Assembly: GCF_036669915.1 (NCBI RefSeq)
Contig: NC_089315.1
Location: 7,277,791 to 7,341,790 of the forward strand
From: Pocillopora verrucosa
Taxonomy: Eukaryota > Cnidaria > Anthozoa > Scleractinia > Pocilloporidae
Length of the DNA stretch: 64,000 nt
Reading direction: 5' to 3'
Part shown: piece after piece, positions 15,701 to 25,373 of the stretch
Numbering within the stretch: position 1 is the stretch's first letter
Layout: every line of letters starts with the position of its first letter
Notes under the pieces: generated by a model
Databases searched by the model: none
Told to the model about the DNA's origin: nothing
What the model saw: the letters and a program-made list of their open reading frames with translations, nothing else
Translations under genes and position numbers: made by a program

Positions 15701-18700
15701 TTTGAGCAGTCGCGCACAAGTAGTTAACACCGTATTTCTTCAACGCTAGAGTGTATCTCGACTGGGTATGCTTAAACTTGAGCTAAAGTAATCATAGGGA
15801 CCATTCAGTGCGAAAGGAAATATTTTAGTAGCCACTGAGAACTCAAACTTAAAACAAGCATTCTCTTTGAAGAGCAGGGAACGCCAGTCCCCAAGACCTG
15901 ATTAGTTTTAGTTGCTTTTGATTGGATAAGTTGGTAGCGTAAATTTTTTGACCAGCAGAGTCGAGCACAGCGAAAATAACGCAATTTCGGATCCCTTGTC
16001 ACACTCAGTTTTTCGCTATATATAATTGTGCTCGGTAGTTTGAGAATGTCGCGTTTTTGCGAAACTGGCCGTAGGATATACACAGGAACTGAAAAGATTG
16101 AAACACGCTATGTTTATTTTTATAGCACAGTGGGCGTGGCACTCCAGATTCCACAGCATCAACTGCTGTAGCACTCAACACTCCAGAAAACCGTACACTG
16201 ATTAAAAGAATGTTAATTAAGTGTGCTGATATCGCCAACCCAGCTCGACCACGATACCTGTGTAAAGAGTGGGCATACAGAATAGCAGACGAGTACTTTT
16301 CACAGGTACGTAGATGAAGTCATGGGTTAATACAATCAGCATCGTTAGATGGAGGTTTTTGCAGCTGAAGGAGAAATAAATTGAAGTTATTTAGAGCGCA
16401 GTAAAAATAGCCTTCAAAGGCAATTTCAATCGTGAAAAAGAAGGCATTTTGACTGATAGTCGTCAACCAGAACCATAGTAATCACAAAATAATAATAATT
16501 TACAAAAATGTCATTTCTTAACTCGTACTTAAAATAAGCAAACTGGCTGGGGTTTATTCCTGTACATTTTTTTTTCTATTTTTCTACAGACGGATGAGGA
16601 AAAGAGGCGTGGTTTACCCGTCGTGATGCCTGTGTTTGATAAGCAAACATGTAACGTACCTAGATCACAGGTCAGTACAACTTGAATTCACGGTAGCTTG
16701 ATATTGATGACGTGAGGCCTTGGACGTGGGAGGGAGGGGGGGGGGGTGGACTGTTGGTTATCGCGCTTTGGACCCTGAGTAGAAGGGCCTGGGTCGGGGT
16801 CATTGTGTTATGTTCTTGGAAAGACAGAAGACGAAATTTCAGCGAGGGGAGCGTGGGTTAATCTTTGAATGACAAATATCTCATCTAAATGAAGTGAACT
16901 TACTCTTTGTAGCTTAATGCTGCTTGAAGTTATTCTTAAGCTTTGAACTTGAAAAGTACATATTAGCTCGGAAGCAGCGATGTTCTAATGAACGTGATTG
17001 TCCGAATAGATAGCATGTAGCTTAAAATAAGTGCAAATCATTGTGTCGAATTCTTTGAATTCTTGGTCATCAAGTCGAACACTAGTCAGGCCTTTGTATG
17101 AAATGTTCTCGTGGGAAAAGGTGGGATTTAGGCAAAGGAAAAAAACAGGACAAAGAACTCTCGTCAACCGCCGATTTTTTTCTCTCCCATTTTTTTGCTC
17201 CCTCCCTTTAAAGATTAATAGTTAGGAACAATCTTGTGTTGTTAATATTGATTTACTCATTTTCTCTTCATCTATTTTTTTTTATGTCTTATCTTTTCTA
17301 GGTTTGGTTCATAGATTACTTTGTCAGTGATCTTTACGACGCATGGGATGGTATGTTTTTTATTCGTTGATTTGTCTGTTAATTTGTCTGCTTTCTTTGA
17401 TAAATGCAACTTGATCGGTGGTTTAATCGGAAACACGTCGAAATAGTGTTTTTATGACTGTATTTTTACAGCTTTCGCATTTGTACCCGAGACCATCAGA
17501 CACCTTACAGATAATCACGAATACTGGAAAAAAGCAGCAGAGGAGTGGGTAAGCGACAATGTTTGTAAGTACCAGTGCACCTTCATTTCTCAATCGCTTA
17601 AAATTCCCCCTCCCTCCTCTCCCTCCTCTCTCGACCAAGTACATGTACAAATTTAGTATTTTGTTTTGAACTGGGGAGGTAAACAATTTTGAAGATCTGT
17701 TGGATGGATCATTGAAAAATCTTCACCAAAGAAATCAAACCAGCCAGCAGAACGAAGAAGAACATCGCAAATTATTATTACAAACCCAGACCCCAAATGG
17801 ATTTCGGGAAAACGAGAGACAGGAAGCTGCTTTTGGATTTCTTTTTGCTGTGATTACTCGAGAGGGTGGCGCAAGTTTAGTTTGTGGACCAATTAAAAAG
17901 CGTACCAAAGCTTAACCAACGCAATCCCGGATTTCTTTCGACCCTTAATATCCCTCTATAGTTTTATTTCTCTATTTATTAATAATTAGTCGAGTGATGT
18001 TAGACTTGTGGTAGGTGGCTAAGTCTTCACTCTTTAGCCATCAAAAGAGCATAGCGTCTAATTTCTCCTTACAATACACCCCTGAATCAAGCATTAAGGT
18101 CACGGGAATAAAGGAAATGATCATCAACTAAAAAAAACTGGATTGTTAAACAAATTCTCCTTATCAGCACCATAGGAATGTATATAGAACAGTATGGAGA
18201 ATGTGCATACTGATATTAGGGTGTAAAGGGCTGAAGAACGATACACTGTGGATCGATAGGTCTGGGTTTGAGCCCCGGTCGGGTCATCGTGTTACGTTCA
18301 CTCCCATAATTCCCCTCTCTAACTAGGAGTGTTAGTGGTAAAGGCAAACTGCCAGGAAAACTGTGGAGGGAGGGGGAAGGGGAAAAACTGCCATGGACCT
18401 TCGTCATGGGAATGAGGACTTGCAGTCCCCCACTTTCTTCCTGCTAAGGATCCTGGGATACTTTTCAGTAGATTTCGGGCCTCTCTGAGCTAATAAAGAC
18501 TTCCCCTCGTCAACTCAAGTTTAGTTGATTCAGTTTGTCATCTTCTCTTTTTCTTTTTCATCTCTTCTTCTTCTTCAGCCAGTGGGATAACCATGGCGTT
18601 AAGTGCTAGTAAACCTGTCACGTAAACGCTTTGTCGTGGTTTGGGTCCCGCCTGATCTCTTCTCGTCCTTAATAATTCTTCAGGCGTAGACACTTCACAG

Positions 18701-18921
18701 TAGAATCATTTAAACGGCAGTCGAGTGGGTCCAAAGGCGTTTGGACCTCTCTGGGCCTGCGCGGGATTACATTCCATTAATCTGATAATAGTCCCTTTGT
18801 TGATTCCCAGGATGCCAATCGCACAACTGCAGCTACTTCCGGTACCGCCACGAAAAACCCTACGTCCACGTCCTCGTCCGAACCTCCTTCTTCGTCCAGC
18901 ACGTCTCTAACTTCATCATAG
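395..18921 (+). CDS. PDE8: PDE8-type high-affinity cAMP 3',5'-phosphodiesterase, 5'-partial, 24 exons
   Basis: Hydrolyses cAMP to AMP. Exons: 395-529, 2735-2790, 4404-4463, 6780-6834, 7202-7378, 8049-8132, 8542-8583, 9002-9090, 9714-9813, 10381-10432, 11021-11082, 11499-11570, 11960-12052, 12387-12423, 12714-12852, 13551-13644, 14099-14203, 14733-14950, 15435-15576, 16126-16305, 16590-16670, 17302-17350, 17472-17548, 18811-18921. All have GT-AG borders and matching phases, giving 769 residues to TAG. Order: receiver-like domain (exons 1-5, e.g. [17 protein letters not shown]), PAS domain (exons 5-9, with [12 protein letters not shown]), linker with KIEAPITKV, then the HD-type catalytic domain. 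Catalytic metal ligands are visible in [12 protein letters not shown] and [21 protein letters not shown] and SHHAALAF follow. The purine-binding glutamine is in RSQVWFIDYF. The receiver-like plus PAS arrangement separates PDE8 from other PDE families. PDE8A versus PDE8B cannot be assigned. The last exon replaces the usual short C-terminus with a Ser/Thr-rich tail. The start codon is outside the window. Confidence 0.95.
692..776 (+). repeat. MITE-like repeat, family 2, short copy
   Basis: Starts near ACTCCCAAGATCTGATTG and ends GGGAGTTAAAGGGTTA, the two ends of family 2 (see 49128-49352) with most of the middle missing. It lies in a PDE8 intron. Confidence 0.6.
1817..1982 (+). repeat. MITE-like repeat, family 1
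   Basis: Shares the family-1 core: a tctaattcctcc start, 'ggaaatgatcaccaacta', 'aaacaaattctccttgtca', and an end close to TTAGGGTGTAAAGGGTT. It lies in a PDE8 intron. Confidence 0.7.
3702..3732 (+). repeat. (CT)n microsatellite
   Basis: About 31 bases of almost pure CT dinucleotide repeat with one TTT interruption, in the intron between PDE8 exons 2 and 3. Confidence 0.95.
6985..7105 (+). repeat. MITE-like repeat, family 1, 5'-truncated
   Basis: Contains 'ggaaatgatcacccacta', 'gaaatgtatagagaacagta' and a gatattggggtgtaaaggg end, matching the right two thirds of family 1. It lies between PDE8 exons 4 and 5. Confidence 0.7.
8308..8512 (+). repeat. MITE-like repeat, family 2
   Basis: Recognised by 'ccccaagatcttattcgtaa', 'ctgtctgccatata', 'ggagaacttggt', 'attgtaaggagaaattctg' and an end in gaggttaa. 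It lies between PDE8 exons 6 and 7. Confidence 0.7.
9879..10037. repeat. 159-bp imperfect inverted repeat (foldback element)
   Basis: Left arm 9879-9921 and right arm 9993-10037 are reverse complements with a few mismatches and a 2-base gap; arms begin TTTCAAAAGAG. The spacer is about 71 bp. It lies between PDE8 exons 9 and 10 and is probably a MITE or fragment of a larger transposon. Confidence 0.75.
10540..10722 (-). repeat. MITE-like repeat, family 1, reverse orientation
   Basis: Reads as the reverse complement of family 1: 'atcagtatgcacattct', 'gttggtgatcatttccttta', 'tattggaaggagaaattaga' and 'gctagtcattcttt'. It lies between PDE8 exons 10 and 11. Confidence 0.7.
13240..13345. repeat. 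Dispersed repeat with ATTGG/CCAAT boxes (family 3)
   Basis: A 'tggttttaagttttgcgtct' block is followed by gattggttgaaag and an inverted ccaatcgaaaagcg. Similar blocks occur near 15002-15190, 15878-15990 and 17855-17930, all in introns of the 3' half of PDE8. Copies are diverged and edges are uncertain. Confidence 0.45.
15002..15190. repeat. Dispersed repeat with ATTGG/CCAAT boxes (family 3)
   Basis: Contains 'cgcgattggttttagttttg', agcgtggcgcgagtttttgacc and an inverted caatcac box, matching the other family-3 blocks. It lies in the PDE8 intron after 14950. Boundaries are approximate. Confidence 0.45.
16735..16850 (+). repeat. SINE-like fragment
   Basis: Shares 'gggtcattgtgttatgttct' with the tRNA-derived repeats at 18236-18500 and 28340-28674. 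It starts after a G-rich run and lies between PDE8 exons 21 and 22. Confidence 0.45.
18050..18233 (+). repeat. MITE-like repeat, family 1
   Basis: Near-complete copy: tctaatttctccttacaat, 'aggaaatgatcatcaacta', 'aaacaaattctccttatcag', 'atgtatatagaacagtatgg' and a TTAGGGTGTAAAGGG end. It lies in the last PDE8 intron, directly before a SINE-like repeat. Confidence 0.8.
18236..18500 (+). repeat. tRNA-derived SINE-like element
   Basis: Has a B-box-like GGTTTGAGCCC (RNA polymerase III internal promoter consensus GGTTCGANNCC), followed by 'cggtcgggtcatcgtgttac', which recurs in the other SINE-like copies. It lies in the last PDE8 intron. Confidence 0.5.
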
Positions 18922-21626
18922 TATGCTGTCACGGTAGTTGTCGTTAGCCTCCTGTGTTACCTCTTGTCTTTGTAGTGTGTCATTGTCCATATTATACACT
19001 TGTTTCATACAGTCAAACGCGTGTCGGTGGCACTTAATGCAGAATTGTATCCCTGCAGCATAGGATGACTTGACGTCACTGTGTCTTGGTGTTTCCTCAC
19101 TCGTTGCCGTCTCTGACTTGTGCGTGACTTTTTTTGAGTCACGCTTCGCAGTTCGTTCACGCAAACAAGTCTGTCGCAAAGGTTTTCAGGTGTTGTGGAA
19201 TTTTGTATCTCGCTGCGGATTTGCGCATTTCCTCGTCGTTTTCGTCTGAAATTTTTGTTTAAGAACAATTTATACGGAGAGGGTAGGATGTTAAGTAGAT
19301 TCCTTTTAGCAGTCCAATAATGCATTCTAGTGCTGACTGTGAAAGCTCTTCTGTCTTAAAGCTAGTTTAAGTAAGCCACAATCTTGGCGTCTTACAAAAC
19401 TATTTAATTACGAAAGAGAGACAGAGTACGTTCTACATATATAAGTAAAAAAAAAAACAAAGAAGAAAACAAATTGTATATAGTGTTTTCCCATCAAGGG
19501 AAATCTCTAGAAAATTATAAAGTATTATATTTATTTCCGTTGACCTACTTACGCACAAGCCCCCCTAATTAAAATTATATATTAACTTTTGGTAGATGTC
19601 ATTTGCGTCTCAAAGCCTGAATTTCCAGCACAGGCTTTTGAAGAAATATTGAGATTAGAGCTAATTAAATGATTACTCGCCAGCCCCTAGTACTGTACAT
19701 TTCTCATGAGCCACGAAGAGCAGGCTTTAACTGGTCCTCTTCTTTCCAAGAACCTTGATGTTGTGGAGCTTGTAATTTTTTACTCAATTTGGTTTTCTCT
19801 CCATTTTGTTGGCGGGGAATTGACGTTCCACCTGAGCTTTAAGTAAACGCTTTGAAATCTTGATCTTCCAAAGATCATACAAAGTGATACGCATTCGAAC
19901 GATATCAAATTATGTTCAAAATGTCTTTTGTATACGTAAGCTTCATTACACACATTTCTTGAAAAGAAGGGAGCAAGCAAAGAGATTTGTTCCCACAGGC
20001 TGACCACTTCCACTCTTAATCAGGTCATCATATGAACAGCTGGCGAGTGAGGCTGGAATCTATCAGTCGAGGAATTAAGGACTGATCACCTGAGACTGCG
20101 TTTTTTCAAAAATTGTATGCCTAGCAATTTGATGTAATATGATGGTAAAAGCCCATGTGACTTTGAATACGTTTCTGTTTGGAAAAAAGATACCAGATAT
20201 TCTTGACGTGCAATTTAACTTTTTGTAAAATTTTGAGAGAAAGCATGGAGTTTCTTATCTTCTTGGGAACCTATTGTGTTACCATAGCTTTTCAATCATC
20301 TAATGTCACAGATTTGTCTCTTATCTTGGTTTCCTTCCCTTACATCTTACGTCACGTGCCCAGCGCGTAGAGCATTACCCAAAGAACTGCTAGAATCAGT
20401 CTTTCATTCCCCGACTCAGTAGATAGATGAATTCTTTTGGAACGTAATGTTAAATTAAATGAATCTCTATCCTTTTACTTCAGCTTGGTGATGGTCAAAA
20501 CGGAGCATTTAGTTCGCTTTCCGAGCTTGAAAACACGGCAAGTGTATTCAAGCTTAAAATGAGAAAAATTCCTTCACAAATATGGTCGTTTTTATGGCAA
20601 AGGGTATTAACACCATGTCATTTTTGTCTTGTCCATTTTGTCTTTGCTGTATTGTGTTTATACTTTAAAAAACAAATTTATTCCTAATTTATTCCTGCTG
20701 CCAATGTGTTTTATAGTCAGGCTTTTGGTGAAACGCTTTCTTCTGGTGTAAAACGTCTTATTAAGTACCAATTGACTTCTGTTAGTGTAATAACACTGTT
20801 TCGCTTATACGTGATTTTAGGTTTCAATCTGAAAAAGAAAAGAATAGTGACGTAAAATGAAAGCCGCTTCCGTAAGAGATCGATTTTATGGCTGTAAAGT
20901 GAGTTATGAAAGCTGATGGTCTACTTCGCAATATCAATGTGAAGATCATCTGACTTTTGGAATTTTTTACTTTTTGCAATTTTGAAAGAGTTAGTTGCTG
21001 TGTGAAGATGTTTGCTTGTGACCATTTTTTTTTGTGGACAAAGCACGCCCTTAGGATGCATGTGTGCAATGGACTTGTCACACTTTCTTTCGTCGAGAAG
21101 GAATGCATGACGAGAGGGAAATGGAGCAGTTTCTGTCACGTAACATACACAAGATAGCTTGAGTTTCGCGTGAACATCTCACAACAATGAAATAGCATTA
21201 TTTTGTGTGATCCTTGAACGTTTTCACCAAGAGCCTTGTAGAATAAAGTTAGCTGAGCAAGATCATTTTAATTTCCAAAGCTCCTGTACACACTTATTGA
21301 ATTCTAGCTGGCTCAGTTGTACAGTTTTGATCAAATCATTTTAATGGGTCAACGTTGCGTTGTCCGGTGTCATTGTGTATAAAAAGTATAATTTTCATAA
21401 TACAATGATGATAATGATAATATAAGTTGATTGCCTGAAGAGATTCAGGATATTGAAGTTATTATATCATGTACAAATTGTTTGATAAATCTTGAGTAGC
21501 TCTTTGGATTTCTCTGTAGATGTTCTGTGTGAACGTAAATTATGTTGTTCTTTCCTAGATTGTGTTCTGTACAGTTGCGTTAGTTCTGAATCTCTAAAAA
21601 GTGGACATTCTTATAGAATAGATATG

Positions 21627-21632
21627 AATAAA
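21627..21632 (+). terminator. Candidate PDE8 polyadenylation signal
   Basis: AATAAA in 'gatatgaataaaataagtt'. An alternative AATAAA is at 21242-21247. Either would serve PDE8, the only upstream gene on this strand. Confidence 0.4.
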
Positions 21633-23007
21633 ATAAGTTATTGGATCGTCTAACTTGTGAAAGATTTGGTGTGAGGTATTTGTTTTTAGGTCCCGTTTCC
21701 ATTTATTTGTCTGTTTGTTTGTTATTTATTGCCAAGCTTTTCGACAGGAGTGAGGCTGAAAGTGGCCTCATCAAAAGACACTTATTAGCCCAACTGCTAG
21801 TCTTGCGACTCTTTACCCTTAAACTCCCATGAGTGTTCAAGACAGGATTTCTCCTTACAGTATCAAAACATAAAACAAGCAAGTGACGGGAAAGTATCAA
21901 TTGCGAGATTAATAGTTGATCCAAAACCAAATTCTCCGAACTAACATTCTAAGAATTGTACGACAAACAGTAAGGAGAAATACATCTTTGGAGTGAAAGC
22001 CTCGCCTTAAAACCTGGCAACGAAGCACAACGGTCCGATTTTGATGAAATAATAAGAATCTCAGGACTACCCAATCCTCCAATTCTCAGTCGATGTCTTG
22101 GGCACCTCGTTCTCAAAAAATCTTTCGAAGCTAAGTTCTGCCTCACATCGACTGTCATGGGATAAAAGTTCCCCTTCCTGTAAATAATACTGGCAATAGA
22201 CTGGGCACTGATATTGGTCCTAGATTTGATGGTACTCAAGTTGTTTTCAATTGTTGATCTGATGCACGCTTGAATTTGATCAGGGTTGAGAAAACTCGTG
22301 TTAGACTTTTCACTTACAGAATTTTAATCAATTTTTACTACATTGTATTTACAAATTTTATCACGGTCCAAATTACACAGAGAGAAATATCGAAATGGAG
22401 AGTTACCGGCCAAGTCACAGTAGTACAAATTGCAACATGAGCCTCATGAGCATTATAGCTTGGACTTCAGAGTTGCGTGTGGTCATGAGTGAGTGAATTC
22501 AGGCATTAAGTTAAGGAAATCTAAAGGAAACAGTGTGCATTACATAAATCTCGTATATTTTCTCTCAGTTAGTACGTGCGCTACGTTTCGTCAATTTGGC
22601 GGGTACACTGTACGGACCACTAAATTTAAAAATTTGTTCGAAATGAAATATTTCCCTATATAAACCCGCGGATATAACATACCTTACTAACTTCGTTTTC
22701 ACGGTCCGCACCGAAGCTCGTGAAACGGGAGCTCGTTTTTTCCACTCGGATTTAAAGCCTGCCGTTACATACCCTTAACAGTCTTAAAAACTTGTTTAGT
22801 TAACCTTCAGAATTTGAATTCAAAATGGGTTTCAGTCATAGTTCTTGAGGATTTTTTGTTGTCGAGGAAACTTTACATCCGTGTATTGTTAACATTGTTG
22901 GTATATGTATAGAAATAAATGTTACTTTTGGAGATTCAGATCTAGCCAAACCTGGAATATTCTCCTATTCAACATATAAAGGAAGGATTTCCTATCTGTT
23001 TTTTTGG

Positions 23008-23013
23008 TTTATT
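23008..23013 (-). terminator. Candidate polyadenylation signal of the galactosyltransferase gene
   Basis: TTTATT on the plus strand (AATAAA on the gene strand), about 48 bases past the stop codon. Confidence 0.5.
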
Positions 23014-23060
23014 TTTTTCGGTTGCCTTCAAAACTGCAATGTTACCGATTAGACCACTCT

Positions 23061-24152
23061 TCAATTAAAACCGGTTTCAAGCTTTAGATATCTTTCGTGA
23101 AAAGCAAACAGCCGTTCAGGTGATAAGCTATCCCCTACTGCAAAAGTTGCATTCAATGCTGCATCATCCCAAGTTCTCTCCAATCGAGGAAGCCATAGTC
23201 TGATCAAAGTTCCTTCTCCATCAAGCTGGGTAGGAACAATACCTAGATGTTTAGCCAATACTCCTAAATACGCGTCTTCCATTTTAAATGAGCGAATGTT
23301 TTTAGACGCGATGAGAAACTCGAGAACAACTTTTTTAGACATGATGTAAAATGGACCATTCGGATAAACAGGATATGAAGTGCCATTGAAATCCTCATAA
23401 CTGATAAAGTACTTGTGGCCCGGGTCTCGAATGGCAGGTGAATTATAAAGCAGAGTTCCTCCGAACAACATGTCAGGTAAAGAAGTAGTTTGCAATCGCC
23501 AAACCATCCTTCGGACATCTAGGTACACATCGTCGTCTACTTTGACCACAAACTTGACGTTTACTGCTGAGGCAAATCTCAACGAATTCAGAGTCTTTTG
23601 TACCAGCAACGAATATGATTCTGTGAAGTTTAATCTCAGAATATCTCCATGAATCATGCTTTCACTTTTCACCACAGTTTCAACCTCTTGTTCTTGGCTG
23701 TGGCCGCAGACGAAGAAATACTGGATAAGAAGGTTATTGGTAGAGTTAATAGGGTCCTTCAAGATTCGTACGTTTGAATGATCTTGTGCAACAGAATGGT
23801 TGATGAAGACGGACAGCCAAGTCTGTCGAATGGCGTATCTTTGTTCAAGGTTGAAAGGCGCGCTTATTATCAATATAAGAACAAACTTTTCGGTCTCCGG
23901 GACCGGCTCGATGAATTCTGGCGATGGATTTACCCATTCTCGATTGAATTTTTTCACAGTCAGCAAATTTATCCATCTTCGGCTCAACTCCAACACAGCT
24001 GACTTAAAAGACGTAAATAACGGGGAAGTTTGTAAAGAACTTGACTCTGATGGCTTCACCTCCCAGGTCATTACATACACTGTCACACAAACACCCAATA
24101 GAGAGAGAACAGAAAAAAGAAAAAGCAGTCTGCGTAACCGAAACCTTCCCAT
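23061..24152 (-). CDS. Beta-1,3-galactosyltransferase-like protein (GT31), single exon
   Basis: A 363-residue type II membrane protein, expected in the Golgi, adding galactose or N-acetylhexosamine from a UDP-sugar in beta-1,3 linkage. The N-terminus has basic residues and then a hydrophobic anchor at about 9-29. GT31 motifs occur in order: RYAIRQTW (105-112), FFVCG (146-150), VVKVDDDVYLD (202-212, containing the metal/UDP-binding acidic triad), YPVYPNGPFYIMS (260-272) and EDAYLG (292-297). Five N-glycosylation sequons are visible at 118, 136, 175, 255 and 334. Length is normal for the family. It has no introns, unlike every neighbour, which is common for this family in animals but also fits an old retrocopy. 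The block at 260-272 lacks the Cys often seen there. Acceptor and donor specificity cannot be told from sequence. Confidence 0.9.
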   Translation of the reverse strand: MGRFRLRRLLFLFSVLSLLGVCVTVYVMTWEVKPSESSSLQTSPLFTSFKSAVLELSRRWINLLTVKKFNREWVNPSPEFIEPVPETEKFVLILIISAPFNLEQRYAIRQTWLSVFINHSVAQDHSNVRILKDPINSTNNLLIQYFFVCGHSQEQEVETVVKSESMIHGDILRLNFTESYSLLVQKTLNSLRFASAVNVKFVVKVDDDVYLDVRRMVWRLQTTSLPDMLFGGTLLYNSPAIRDPGHKYFISYEDFNGTSYPVYPNGPFYIMSKKVVLEFLIASKNIRSFKMEDAYLGVLAKHLGIVPTQLDGEGTLIRLWLPRLERTWDDAALNATFAVGDSLSPERLFAFHERYLKLETGFN

Positions 24153-25373
24153 CTCTTCCTAAGAATCTGATGGCATACCAAAATTTTTAACTGAAACACC
24201 TCATTTCATATCAATTAAGTTAACAAGTTCCTTTCATCGATAATTTGAATAACAAGGTAATCAAAATTATTCCTCGGATTTAGCGCGGTTCATCAACAAC
24301 CTTTGTTCGATTATTGTTCGAATGCTTTCATCTATGCAAACGTCACTGGGATTTAGTTCTCCTATATTTGATTTCCATCGATGGTTAATTAGATAAGTTT
24401 AGAGTTCTGCCTACAGTTACGAGCTTATTTTAAACTCAACTGATTAATTAGCATGACGATCGCAATTTCAGCAAAATAAAAAAAAGAGGTAGAAAAAAAA
24501 AAAAAAAAAGAAGGAAAGAAGAGAAAAAAAGACATGAGCCGCAAAAGAGCAGCGCCAGTAGTTTAGGAGAGCTCTTATGTCCCACACAACTTGGTTGGTT
24601 GCTATAGCAATTGTTGCAAAGTGTCAGAAATTTTTGCATTAAGGACTTCACCAGAATCTCCTCGCTGTTTTGGCATTGTTTACCCTGCGGGACATTTGAG
24701 GAACACAGTAAAGTTTGTACCACGTCCTCAGAGGGTGATTACGTTGCCAAATCGATGAACGTGAAAACTTTAGCCTGTATGTTTTATCAAAAATTTGAAC
24801 GCATTAACTTCAGTTTTCTATGGTTAAGCGTTTAACGTGTTAATATAAAGGATCGGTTCTTGACTAATCAGAGTCCGCAGCGAGCCTCAATTCATCAGCT
24901 TGTAGTCTTGAATCAAAGCATGTTTAGTTTCATGCGCTCATGGTATCCTGGTAACATTTCAGAAGAAACAAGGAGTATATCTCCTGGTCGTCAATAAGCA
25001 TTAGCAGTTTAGGCATTATAACTAGCCGACCTCATTCCTCTCCTCTAAAGAGAAAAGACTGGACGTGAAAAAGTACCAGAAACTGAGCCCATGCAAGTCG
25101 AACAAAATACGCCGCTTACACCCTACCGTAGCAAACTCGTTCCCAGGTCTCTCTTACCCTCCTCCCCAGGAGCTCTACGGGGAGAGAAGAAAAGAGAGCT
25201 TGGGAATAAGGTCCCCTCTTATGGGAGAAGCTTAGAAGTGCCTTAAAAAATCTAAAGACTTCATAAATATTCTTCGTAAAAACGTTTTTATTAAAATTCA
25301 TTTAGTATTAAACAAATTTCCTGCTGGGGGGATCCATGGATGTAACATGACCCCTTCACATTTCTTCTTGGCT
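24153..25373. other. Gap between the galactosyltransferase gene and SSR2
   Basis: Holds the upstream region of the galactosyltransferase gene and the 3' UTR of SSR2, with an A-rich low-complexity tract at about 24475-24530. No other coding region is supported. Confidence 0.5.
25287..25292 (-). terminator. Candidate SSR2 polyadenylation signal
   Basis: TTTATT on the plus strand (AATAAA on the gene strand), about 82 bases beyond the SSR2 stop codon. Confidence 0.5.

Larger units (their letters stand above)
18922..23060. other. PDE8 3' UTR and gap to the galactosyltransferase gene
   Basis: No supported gene is visible. Two AATAAA signals downstream of the PDE8 stop (21242-21247 and 21627-21632) would give 3' UTRs of about 2.3 or 2.7 kb. 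Short ORFs here show no recognisable domain. A diverged repeat resembling family 2 ('ggatttctccttacagtatc', 'cagtaaggagaaatacat') lies at about 21830-21990. Confidence 0.5.

Noticed and set aside
18216..18407. Pro/Ser-rich ORF with possible gene status
   Set aside because: Lies inside a SINE-like repeat and has no family similarity.
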